A stretch of DNA of 35,886 nt from Saprospiraceae bacterium (GTDB lineage: Bacteria > Bacteroidota > Bacteroidia > Chitinophagales > Saprospiraceae), in NCBI GenBank assembly GCA_022842725.1, contig JALHOZ010000039.1, forward strand, positions 1 through 35,886. Reading direction: 5' to 3'. This document shows, in pieces, positions 15,290 to 22,663 of the stretch; the first letter of the stretch is position 1, and every line of letters starts with the position of its first letter. The translations under genes and the position numbers were made by a program. The notes under the pieces were generated by a model that saw nothing but the letters and a program-made list of their open reading frames with translations, made no database searches and was not told the DNA's origin.

Positions 15290-15862
15290 ATGACTTTTTC
15301 CTTAGAACATATCATCCAACAATGCCTTAACGGAGAGAGAGCCGGTCAAAAAGCGCTGTATGAAGCTTATAAGGATATATTATACCCTATTTGTCTGAGA
15401 TATACCAAACAAGAGGAAGAAGCTGAAGATGTTTTTATTGAAGCCTTCCACAAAATCCTCACAAAAATTGATGCCTATAAAGGCGAAGGTTCCTTTGAGG
15501 GATGGATGAAAAAAATCATGGTCAATGAGTCTTTGATGTTTTTGAGAAAAAGGAACAGGCTGCATCTCATGGTTGAATTGCATGATACAGATATACCTGA
15601 TGTTACGGAATACGAAGGAGATTTTGATTTTGAACAAATTTTGGAAGTGCTTAAGGAATTACCGGATGGGTATAGGGCAGTTTTTAATCTTTATGTCCTG
15701 GAAGGATATAAACACAAAGAAATCGCCGAAATTCTCAACATTAGCATAAACACTTCAAAATCTCAACTCATTCTTGCCAAAAAAAGAATGATTGAACAAT
15801 TGAAAAAAAAAGATAAATTCCCTTTTCAAAACATAAACCCAAAATCACCGACTAAATTATAA
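15290..15862 (+). CDS. RNA polymerase sigma factor, ECF subfamily
   Basis: The 190-residue protein shows region 2 (ALYEAYKDILYPICLRYTKQEEEAEDVFIEAFHKI, residues about 23-57, with the KGEGSFEGWMKKIMVNESL block) and region 4 (LKELPDGYRAVFNLYVLEGYKHKEIAEILNISINTSKSQLILAKKRM). This is the two-domain ECF layout of normal length. The acidic linker between them (DTDIPDVTEYEGDFDFEQI) is typical of Bacteroidota ECF factors. A small single-pass membrane protein is encoded 67 bp downstream and may be its partner. The upstream region contains the strong terminator at 15174-15216, which could attenuate expression. I cannot assign the target regulon. Confidence 0.9.
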   Translation: MTFSLEHIIQQCLNGERAGQKALYEAYKDILYPICLRYTKQEEEAEDVFIEAFHKILTKIDAYKGEGSFEGWMKKIMVNESLMFLRKRNRLHLMVELHDTDIPDVTEYEGDFDFEQILEVLKELPDGYRAVFNLYVLEGYKHKEIAEILNISINTSKSQLILAKKRMIEQLKKKDKFPFQNINPKSPTKL

Positions 15863-15929
15863 CAGAAAGCTGATTTTATAAAATTAAAAATAAACAGGTC
15901 TTTTAAAGTACCTATTAAAATGTAAACAT

Positions 15930-16259
15930 ATGAACTTTGATTTATTAAAACAACAATCAGATAATTTCAGAAAAAACCCGGGTGAAAAAACATGGAAAAA
16001 ACTCGATCATGTCCTTTCTACCCACAAAAAGAAACGTTTTTCTGACATTTTAAAATCTAATGTGCTGTATATTGCCGCTATATTTGTTTTTGTTTTGTCA
16101 TATCTGGGGTGGAACCAATACACCAAACATTCCGATGCCTCACCGTTTCATCTTGAAATAGTCGACGAAGCTGAATATTTTTCGCCTATTTACAGCAATG
16201 AAAACAAGAAGTCTTTACAAACCGCTTACCGAAAACATACAATGAATGACAGACAGTAA
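15930..16259 (+). CDS. Small single-pass membrane protein, possible anti-sigma factor
   Basis: The 109-residue protein has a basic cytoplasmic N-terminal part (residues 1-42, KKK at 33-35), one hydrophobic helix at about 43-61 (NVLYIAAIFVFVLSYLG) and a short charged outer tail. This cytoplasm-membrane-periplasm layout and the position directly after an ECF sigma gene resemble membrane-bound anti-sigma factors. However, no zinc-binding HxxxCxxC motif or FecR domain is visible. The link to the sigma factor is inferred from gene order only. It ends 17 bp before the convergent MtfA-like gene. Confidence 0.6.
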   Translation: MNFDLLKQQSDNFRKNPGEKTWKKLDHVLSTHKKKRFSDILKSNVLYIAAIFVFVLSYLGWNQYTKHSDASPFHLEIVDEAEYFSPIYSNENKKSLQTAYRKHTMNDRQ

Positions 16260-16276
16260 TCAATGTTGCGGTTTAA

Positions 16277-17095
16277 TTATCGAGGCATACTGAAATATTT
16301 TTTTAATAATTCTGCCTGAACAGGAAAAGACTGTTGATACTTTTCATTAAAAACAAAAAAATGATGGATATGTATCATTACATTATCCAGGTCGGTTAAT
16401 CCTGTCTGCACGAGAATATTATCTTTAGTCCATCCAATCACTTTTTCAAAGTCTGAACTATCCTCCCAATGTGGAATGTTGCCGTAAAGATGTAACATGG
16501 CTTCGGCATATGCGTGTACAGCTACGTTATAATAGGATTCAGGCTGTAACAATGCTTTGGCAACCAGGTCATAATTCAGAATAATGACGCCATCTTCATG
16601 GTCGGTTTCCACAGCATGTAATTTGTGATTTTTGGGTGTGGGAAAATGATGTTTATATAAAAATATTCTGTCAAAATCACCAATCAGGTAATCTTCTTTA
16701 TACAAAGCCATGTTGACCCCAAAACTCGCAACGAGCACTTTTAAATCCTCCGGGACTTCTTTGATTTCTGTTCCCATTGCCTGAAAAAGCCTGCCATCCA
16801 GATACCACTCCAACCTCTGTTCGAAAACAGCTTTGGTTTTTGCATCATACTTTGCATAGGGATTAAAAAATCGCTGAAGCCACTTTACAATTTCCTGATC
16901 CAGACCTGCCGGATTGTTTTTCAGATACCAATGATCAATATTCCCGTGAAAAATATATACAACAACTGCTACCACAGCAGGTATAAACACAAAAACCGAA
17001 TAATTCCGATCAACATATTCCGAAAAATAATACACCACTCCGAAAAGAACCAATATGGGTAAGGTCAATATTTTGGAAAAAGAACGGATCTTCAT
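16277..17095 (-). CDS. MtfA-like (peptidase M90 fold) membrane protein with degenerate active site
   Basis: The 272-residue protein starts with two hydrophobic segments (about 10-24 and 33-49), which E. coli MtfA lacks. The remainder follows the MtfA layout: the LVASFGVNMALYKEDYLIGDFDRIFLYKHHF block, GVIILNYDLV, and the helix YYNVAVHAYAEAMLH. In active M90 peptidases this helix carries HEVAH. Here it reads H194-A-Y-A-E198, so the catalytic Glu and second zinc-ligand His are missing. MtfA in enterobacteria binds the repressor Mlc, and a non-catalytic protein-binding role here is conceivable. The similarity is judged by eye. The gene is convergent with the small membrane protein gene and not clustered with sugar uptake genes. 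Confidence 0.65.
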   Translation of the reverse strand: MKIRSFSKILTLPILVLFGVVYYFSEYVDRNYSVFVFIPAVVAVVVYIFHGNIDHWYLKNNPAGLDQEIVKWLQRFFNPYAKYDAKTKAVFEQRLEWYLDGRLFQAMGTEIKEVPEDLKVLVASFGVNMALYKEDYLIGDFDRIFLYKHHFPTPKNHKLHAVETDHEDGVIILNYDLVAKALLQPESYYNVAVHAYAEAMLHLYGNIPHWEDSSDFEKVIGWTKDNILVQTGLTDLDNVMIHIHHFFVFNEKYQQSFPVQAELLKKYFSMPR

Positions 17096-17246
17096 ATTAT
17101 AAAGAAAATTGAATGTATAAATTTAACTTCTCTAAACTTTCGAATATTGTGTTAATTTTCGAATAAATCACGGTAATATCTCAAGATATCCGGTAAATAA
17201 AAGATAAAAAAAAATGAGAGCAACAAAATATGTTGTCCCATTTTTG

Positions 17247-17319
<73 letters not shown>

Positions 17320-17337
17320 GGCTTTTAAAAAGCGACG

Positions 17338-17368
17338 CAAAAGTAGGAAGTATTTTTAGTTTAACAAA
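17338..17368 (-). promoter_or_regulatory. Promoter of tRNA-Phe
   Basis: On the reverse strand TTTG (17368 to 17365), a 19-bp spacer and TACTTTTG (17345 to 17338) fit the Bacteroidota -33/-7 consensus exactly. The predicted start is about 12-15 nt before the mature tRNA. Confidence 0.75.
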
Positions 17369-17638
17369 CAATTTACTTAATTTTTTAAAAAAAACTTTGA
17401 TGATCTTTTCTGAGTATCCTAAAATGTGCTGCTTTTCATGGCCTCCTACTCCATTCAAATCCGTATAAAAAAAACTTCCTGTCCGATTTTTGAGCCTTAA
17501 TCTTCCAACTGACTTTTCGGTGTCTTATTTTGTCTGCAACCAAAGAAACGTGTAAAAAATTGTCAAAAAAAGACATATCCAACTTTCCGTTGAAAAACAT
17601 TTAGTAACTTTCGGCCTCTTTTTACAAAAACATCATTA

Positions 17639-18457
17639 ATGTCAGCTGCCAATAAAGAAATCAAACGAATCACCACCCATGTTCTTCAATCTATGAAGGA
17701 CAAAGGTGAAAAAATAGCTATGTTGACTGCTTACGACTACAGTATGGCAAAAATCCTGGATGCTGCCGGTATTGACATTTTGTTGGTAGGTGATTCTGCT
17801 TCAAATGTAATGGCAGGACACGAGACAACACTACCCATTACACTTGATCAAATGATTTACCATGCGCAATCGGTGATCAGAGGTGTGGAAAGAGCTTTTG
17901 TCGTTGTCGACCTTCCTTTTGGTTCTTATCAGGGAAACAGTACAAAAGCGCTTAATTCAGCCATTTCAATCATGAAAGAATCCGGTGCTCACGCTGTGAA
18001 ACTGGAAGGAGGCTCAGAAATTGAAGAATCCGTCAGACGTATACTTTCTGCAGGTGTCCCTGTAATGGGACATTTAGGTTTGACTCCACAATCGATTTAT
18101 AAATTCGGAACTTATACCGTAAGAGCCAAAGAAGAGGCTGAAGCTCAAAAACTTATGGAAGACGCCATTGTCTTACAGGAAGCAGGATGTTTTGCTATAG
18201 TTTTAGAAAAAATTCCGGCTGTTTTAGCTAAAAAAGTTGCTGAAACGGTCAAAATTCCGGTTATCGGCATCGGGGCCGGAAAAGATGTTGACGGACAGGT
18301 TTTAGTGATTCACGATATGTTAGGTATTACCAAAGATTTTCACCCGAGATTTTTAAGAAGGTATTTAAATCTTTTTGAAGTCATTCAGACGGCGGTTGAA
18401 AATTATATCGGTGACGTCAAAAAAGCAGATTTTCCAAACGAAGAAGAACAGTATTAA
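17639..18457 (+). CDS. panB: 3-methyl-2-oxobutanoate hydroxymethyltransferase
   Basis: PanB transfers a hydroxymethyl group from methylene-tetrahydrofolate to ketoisovalerate, the first committed step of pantothenate and CoA synthesis. The 272-residue frame has [14 protein letters not shown] near residue 28, [10 protein letters not shown] with metal ligand D52, [11 protein letters not shown] with D91, VKLEGG with E123, and the VLEKIP segment with E190. [22 protein letters not shown] and [18 protein letters not shown] complete the family pattern. Length is standard. The mltG gene starts 11 bp after the stop. The 298 bp between the tRNA region and panB show no gene; a TAACTTTC at 17605-17612 is only a weak -7 candidate. 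Confidence 0.96.
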   Translation: MSAANKEIKRITTHVLQSMKDKGEKIAMLTAYDYSMAKILDAAGIDILLVGDSASNVMAGHETTLPITLDQMIYHAQSVIRGVERAFVVVDLPFGSYQGNSTKALNSAISIMKESGAHAVKLEGGSEIEESVRRILSAGVPVMGHLGLTPQSIYKFGTYTVRAKEEAEAQKLMEDAIVLQEAGCFAIVLEKIPAVLAKKVAETVKIPVIGIGAGKDVDGQVLVIHDMLGITKDFHPRFLRRYLNLFEVIQTAVENYIGDVKKADFPNEEEQY

Positions 18458-18468
18458 TCAAATCAATC

Positions 18469-19509
18469 ATGGTTAAATCAGGAAAAATAGCCATATTTTC
18501 GGCGATTGCAATTCTTTGTATTGCAGGTATTGCGGGTATCGTTTATGTTAAACCCATTTTCGAGCCGGCAGTAAAAGAAAGTTTGGACTCCACGTATGTA
18601 TTGTACGTCGCTTCAGGGTCCGGTTTTGAAGATGTATATCAAACATTACAAAAGGACGGAATTCTTAAAAATCCGGAATCATTCAAAAAAGTATCCCGCC
18701 TCATGGGATATATTAAAGAAGAAGTACCGGCGGGAAGATTTGAAATCAAATCAAATATGAACACAAAAAATCTGGTTTCAAAACTCAGATCCGGCAATCA
18801 GGATGCCGTTAACGTGGTCATAAACAATGTACGGACGATTGCTGATTTGTGCGGCAAATTAGACACCTATTTTGAGATTGACTCTCTAGCCATGTATGAA
18901 TATGTCACATCTCCTGCCGTACTCAAAGAGTATCAATTAACGTCTGACAACATTATGACACTTTTTATTCCGAATACATATCAGATGTTTTGGACCACAA
19001 AACCCGAAAAGTTGCTCCAACGAATGAAAAGGGAACATGACATCTTCTGGACTCAGGAAAACCTAAACAAAATCAAAGCTCTGGGATTAAGTCCGGTCCA
19101 GGCTTATACATTGGCCTCCATAGTCGAAAAAGAATCCAATTACGGTCCGGAAAGACCGGCCATTGCGGGTGTATATCTGAACAGGATCAAAACCGGAATG
19201 AAACTGCAGGCTGATCCGACAGTCGTTTTTGCAACCGGAGAATATGACCTTAAAAGAGTATTGTACTCTCATCTAACCTTTGACTCTCCTTTTAATACAT
19301 ATATGTATGAAGGCATACCTCCGGGACCGATTTATATGCCGAGTATATCCTCCCTGAATGCTGTCATTAACCCTGAAAAACACGATTACATATTTTTTTG
19401 TGCCAAGCCGGATGATACAGGGCAACATGTTTTTGCCTCGACCCTGGACGAACATGATCAAAATGCCAAAAAATTCAGTGCATGGTTGAATTCCAGAGGA
19501 ATAAAGTAG
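18469..19509 (+). CDS. mltG: Endolytic peptidoglycan transglycosylase MltG
   Basis: The 346-residue protein has an N-terminal transmembrane anchor (about residues 6-27, IAIFSAIAILCIAGIAGIVYV). A LysM-like part follows (YVLYVASGSGFEDVYQTLQKDGIL), then the YceG catalytic domain. LASIVEKESNYGPERPAIAGVYLNR contains the catalytic glutamate region E220/E222, and LQADPTVVFATG, SPFNTYMYEGIPPGPIYMPS and the HDYIFFCAKP/HVFASTLDEH blocks complete the domain. MltG cleaves nascent glycan strands at the inner membrane and is thought to set their length. It lies 11 bp after panB, probably sharing its transcript, although the two have no known functional link. Confidence 0.95.
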   Translation: MVKSGKIAIFSAIAILCIAGIAGIVYVKPIFEPAVKESLDSTYVLYVASGSGFEDVYQTLQKDGILKNPESFKKVSRLMGYIKEEVPAGRFEIKSNMNTKNLVSKLRSGNQDAVNVVINNVRTIADLCGKLDTYFEIDSLAMYEYVTSPAVLKEYQLTSDNIMTLFIPNTYQMFWTTKPEKLLQRMKREHDIFWTQENLNKIKALGLSPVQAYTLASIVEKESNYGPERPAIAGVYLNRIKTGMKLQADPTVVFATGEYDLKRVLYSHLTFDSPFNTYMYEGIPPGPIYMPSISSLNAVINPEKHDYIFFCAKPDDTGQHVFASTLDEHDQNAKKFSAWLNSRGIK

Positions 19510-19594
19510 GTAGCCGTAACAATCTCAGGACTTTTTCAGGGAGATTTTCTGGCCAAAATAAAAAAATTGTACGTTAAAGATTGACAGGAATAAA

Positions 19595-20683
19595 TCAATC
19601 TTTATGGAAAACCAAAATAGGTTTTTTGGTATATAAAGCTATGTGTTCGGTGACACTTTCATGTAACCAGCGGGTAAAAAAGTTTCTGTGTTTGGTATTA
19701 AACACCATTAAATCCACATCCGATTTTTCGACCATCATTTCAATACCTTCCAATGGTGATTTATCTTCGACCATTTGAATGATATAATTAAGGTTTGGAA
19801 AATATTGAGTTAGTAAAGATTCAAGTTCATCAATTTTATAATCATCCCCTACTTTGGTGACGATGTGGCCTATATGCAGGATTGCCCCGGCTTTTTCGCA
19901 CAGACGACCGGCCTCAATAATGGCATTGGCGTCAAATGAAACATCTTCACTACAAAAAAGAACATTTTTAATATCCGTATACTGTACATCCTTAGGAATA
20001 ACAAAAACCGGACATTTGGCCGATTTCATGACGTCAAGAGATAAGGATCCGAATATTTTTTTAAAAGAATCACCACTTCCTGTTGATCCCATGACAATCA
20101 TGGTGTCTTTTTCCTCTGAAAGGTCTAACAATTCTTTGTAGGGAAAACCGGTTATAAATTTAGCTTCAACAAAAGGTTCTTTAACAAAATCACCGATCCA
20201 ATCCTGATTGATTGATCCTACAAAATCATCCAGTTTTTTTTGATAAATTTTTTCCGCCGATTCATCCAGGTAAACAATTTCGTTTACATTGGTTGAGTTG
20301 GGAAAATAAATGTGGGTTATATATAATACACCGTTCAACAACTTAGCCAGGTTATTGGCGTAATTATAAGCGTTGAAGGAAATTTCACTAAAGTCTGTCG
20401 GAATAATAAACTTTGTCATGTTGCCATAATTTTCTTTTCTTAAAATTTGTTGAATGGCAGACCTGAGCGAAGAGTTAAATCTACCATTCATATTGATTTC
20501 ATACAAATCTATGTCATCAATCCTGATGGCAGGGACAGAATGTACATTATCATGAATAAAACTTTTTACATTTTCAATATTTTCAATTTGAAATGTAAGA
20601 CCGGCATTAAGCAAACTTTCACTTAATTTTTCTTTAACCATTTGATGACCCGAAGTACCGGTTCCGTATATTTTAATTTTCAT
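19595..20683 (-). CDS. Tandem universal stress protein with N-terminal thioredoxin-like domain
   Basis: The 362-residue protein has three parts. Residues 1-85 resemble a small thioredoxin-like fold (KIKIYGTG strand, helix, VHSVPAIRIDD with the cis-Pro position). The CxxC site is replaced by T10-S-G-H13, so no redox chemistry is expected there. Residues about 92-232 form a first USP domain with the ATP-binding pattern GSTGSGDSFKKIFGS (G-2x-G-9x-G-S). Residues about 238-362 form a second USP domain lacking that motif (FNTKHRNFFTRWLHES). Tandem USPs respond to hypoxia, stasis and other stresses. It is the second gene of a reverse operon, 47 bp after the CBS gene, and divergent from the oxygen-sensor-like kinase. 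Confidence 0.85.
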   Translation of the reverse strand: MKIKIYGTGTSGHQMVKEKLSESLLNAGLTFQIENIENVKSFIHDNVHSVPAIRIDDIDLYEINMNGRFNSSLRSAIQQILRKENYGNMTKFIIPTDFSEISFNAYNYANNLAKLLNGVLYITHIYFPNSTNVNEIVYLDESAEKIYQKKLDDFVGSINQDWIGDFVKEPFVEAKFITGFPYKELLDLSEEKDTMIVMGSTGSGDSFKKIFGSLSLDVMKSAKCPVFVIPKDVQYTDIKNVLFCSEDVSFDANAIIEAGRLCEKAGAILHIGHIVTKVGDDYKIDELESLLTQYFPNLNYIIQMVEDKSPLEGIEMMVEKSDVDLMVFNTKHRNFFTRWLHESVTEHIALYTKKPILVFHKD

Positions 20684-20730
20684 GATAAAATGGTTTTATT
20701 CTTACGAAAAAAAGATATTTATCTAAAAAA

Positions 20731-21177
20731 TTATACGAGATCATAAGCAGCATGTGCTTCATTATCAACTGCGAGGTGTTTGATAATATCATACGTAGTA
20801 ATGATACCAATGATGGCATCATTTTCAACGACCGGAATGCCATGAAATAAATTTTCTTTAAAGATTTCCAGTGCTACGTTGATTTTGTCGTCCGGTTCAA
20901 GTTTAGCCAATTTGGCTGTCATGATGTCTTTTGCAGTGTAGTTGTTGAGTCGGACTTCTTCGTGACCTTTATCATGTTCTTCATTGGAAAACCCTCTTTT
21001 GAAAAACAAAAAATCGGATTTGCTGATCAAACCCACCAGTTTACCATTTTTGACAACAGGTAAATGGTGAATTTTGTGGGTTCCGAATATCTGAGCTACA
21101 ACAGCAAGTCTGTCATCAAAATTTACGGTAATCGGATTAGGAGTCATTATATGAGAAACCGGATGTAAAACGTTCAT
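20731..21177 (-). CDS. Two-CBS-domain protein
   Basis: The 148-residue protein consists of two CBS domains: MTPNPITVNFDDRLAVVAQIFGTHKIHHLPVVKNGKLVGLISKSDFL (residues about 12-58), then MTAKLAKLEPDDKINVALEIFKENLFHGIPVVENDAIIGIITTYDIIKHL (about 86-135). A charged insert rich in H/E (EEHDKGHEEVRLNN) separates them. Stand-alone CBS pairs bind adenine nucleotides and often accompany stress or energy-starvation regulons; mycobacterial Hrp1 is one example. It is the first gene of the CBS-USP operon. An FNR-type box centred about 41 bp upstream of its predicted transcription start suggests activation by a CRP/FNR-type regulator, plausibly the one encoded at 22664-23716. Confidence 0.9.
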   Translation of the reverse strand: MNVLHPVSHIMTPNPITVNFDDRLAVVAQIFGTHKIHHLPVVKNGKLVGLISKSDFLFFKRGFSNEEHDKGHEEVRLNNYTAKDIMTAKLAKLEPDDKINVALEIFKENLFHGIPVVENDAIIGIITTYDIIKHLAVDNEAHAAYDLV

Positions 21178-21258
21178 AAGACTAAATTTTAAGATGTATA
21201 ATGTACTGATAATTTAAAAAATTAAAAATGAAATTTACTATAACTATCATTTTGGTGT

Positions 21259-21266
21259 CAAAGATG
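21259..21266 (-). promoter_or_regulatory. -7 element of the CBS-USP operon
   Basis: On the reverse strand CATCTTTG matches TAnnTTTG except for the first base. No -33 TTTG lies 19-21 bp upstream. Instead the FNR-type box 21289-21302 sits there, as expected for an activator-dependent (class II) promoter. The leader to the ATG would be about 75 nt. Confidence 0.45.
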
Positions 21267-21288
21267 AAATGTTTTGAGTTAAAAAAAT

Positions 21289-21302
21289 ATGACATAAATC
21301 AT
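21289..21302. promoter_or_regulatory. FNR/CRP-type operator in the divergent stress/kinase region
   Basis: ATGACATAAATCAT fits the 14-bp FNR-family pattern nTGAy-N4-ATCAn, with half sites TGA and TCA. It is centred near -41 for the reverse CBS-USP operon and about -62 for the forward kinase/regulator operon. The adjacent REC-CRP regulator has a recognition helix (KETVIRTL) with the E-xxx-R pair that reads TGA half sites in FNR-type proteins. Confidence 0.6.
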
Positions 21303-21320
21303 CTGTATGCATGATGTTTA

Positions 21321-21353
21321 TTTGAAAAATTGGCCTTAAGGGTGCTATCTTTA
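21321..21353 (+). promoter_or_regulatory. Promoter of the histidine kinase/response regulator operon
   Basis: TTTG (21321-21324), a 21-bp spacer and TATCTTTA (21346-21353; last base off consensus). Transcription would start at about 21357-21360. In-frame start codons before this point, such as TTG at 21330, are therefore unlikely. Confidence 0.55.
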
Positions 21354-21371
21354 CTCCGTAAAAACACAATA

Positions 21372-22652
21372 TTGAAAAGTCATAATAATTTAAAGTTACA
21401 ATTTGAATCTGTTTTTGAGTCAGCTGTTGACGGAATTATTATCATAAATGATGTCGGTATTATTCTGGATGTCAACAAAGCTGCGTCAGAGTTATTCCAA
21501 TATACGAAAAATGAATTGATCGGGATTCCGGTAACTACCATTATGCCGCAACACCATGCGGCTCAGCACGACAGGTACATTTCTGACTATCTGACTACCC
21601 GTAAACCTAAAATCATTGGAATAGGCAGAGAGGTTGAAGGATTGCGGAAAGATGGATCTCAGTTTCCTTTTTGGCTTTCTGTAAACGAAGTCGATCAGGA
21701 AGAGGGCAAAATATTTACGGGATTCATTCACGATTTATCTGCCGTCCGAAAAGCTGAAAAAGAATTGGTAAAACTCAATGAAGATCTGGAAAATAAAGTA
21801 GTCCAAAGAACCTATGATCTTGAAAAGGTTGTCAATCAATTATTACATCTCAACAAACAGTTTGAGGATGAAATCATTGCCCGTAAATTTACCGAAGAAC
21901 AACTAAAACTCAGAGAAGCTGAATTACAAAAAAGTCTAGAACGTGAAAAAGAACTCGGAGAGCTGAAATCCAGGTTTGTTTCGATTGCTTCCCACGAATT
22001 CCGGACACCTTTGGCGACCATTTCTTCCAGTGCTTCCCTGATTACAAAATATGTTGATGAAACCACCCAGGCTAACAGGGTAAAACATATCGATAAAATC
22101 AAATCTTCGGTGGCTCATCTTACCAATATTCTGAATGACTTCCTTTCTATCAGCAAACTGGAAGAAGGGAAAGCTCAGGCCCGACTTTCAGAATGTAATG
22201 TAGAAGATATTGCTCATGATTTTTTGGAAGAAATCAAACCTTTGGTCACCCAAAACAAATCATTTATTCCTGAAATCACACTAAAAGAAAAAATATTGTG
22301 CACCGATCCGAATATATTAAAAAATATTTTATTTAATCTTGTGTCCAATGCAATAAAATACACCAAACAAAACGGAATTATCACTTTAAAACTATATGAT
22401 GATGACCAAAATTTGCACCTTGTCGTTTCAGATAATGGAATCGGCATTCCGCTAAAGGATCAAAAACATCTTTTTGACCGCTTTTTCAGAGCGGAAAACG
22501 CATCCAATCTCGAAGGAACAGGCCTTGGTCTTTTTATTGTCAAAAAATATAGTGAACTTCTTCACGGAGATATATCATTTACGAGTACCGAAATTACAGG
22601 TACAACTTTTACCTTGATCCTTCCCAAAATAAAACCTTGTATTAATCCTTAA
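21372..22652 (+). CDS. Soluble PAS histidine kinase, FixL-like probable heme oxygen sensor
   Basis: The start is uncertain. I prefer the TTG at 21372 (427 residues) because the promoter at 21321-21353 precludes the upstream TTG at 21330. No transmembrane segment is present. A PAS domain (about 10-122) closely follows FixL: IIIINDVGIILDVN, IMPQHHAAQHDRYISDY, then KIIGIGREVEGLRKDGSQFP. H66 in the QHDRY motif occupies the position of the FixL proximal heme histidine, and R86 in GIGR that of the oxygen-contacting arginine. FixL R206 and H214 positions are D and K here. A coiled coil (about 124-196) leads to HisKA (SHEFRTPL, H208) and a HATPase_c domain (N326, DNGIG near 354, GTGLGLFIV). The response regulator gene follows after 11 bp. 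Heme binding is inferred, not shown. Confidence 0.85.
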   Translation: MKSHNNLKLQFESVFESAVDGIIIINDVGIILDVNKAASELFQYTKNELIGIPVTTIMPQHHAAQHDRYISDYLTTRKPKIIGIGREVEGLRKDGSQFPFWLSVNEVDQEEGKIFTGFIHDLSAVRKAEKELVKLNEDLENKVVQRTYDLEKVVNQLLHLNKQFEDEIIARKFTEEQLKLREAELQKSLEREKELGELKSRFVSIASHEFRTPLATISSSASLITKYVDETTQANRVKHIDKIKSSVAHLTNILNDFLSISKLEEGKAQARLSECNVEDIAHDFLEEIKPLVTQNKSFIPEITLKEKILCTDPNILKNILFNLVSNAIKYTKQNGIITLKLYDDDQNLHLVVSDNGIGIPLKDQKHLFDRFFRAENASNLEGTGLGLFIVKKYSELLHGDISFTSTEITGTTFTLILPKIKPCINP

Positions 22653-22663
22653 TCCTAAACATC

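Noticed and set aside
19521-19549. Hairpin AATCTC/GAGATT after mltG as an intrinsic terminator
   Set aside because: Only a 6-bp AT-rich stem with a 14-base loop and a broken T-run; too weak to call.
21330-21371. TTG start at 21330 for the histidine kinase
   Set aside because: It lies upstream of the predicted transcription start (after TATCTTTA at 21346-21353). TTG 21372 is the first usable start in frame, though unproven.
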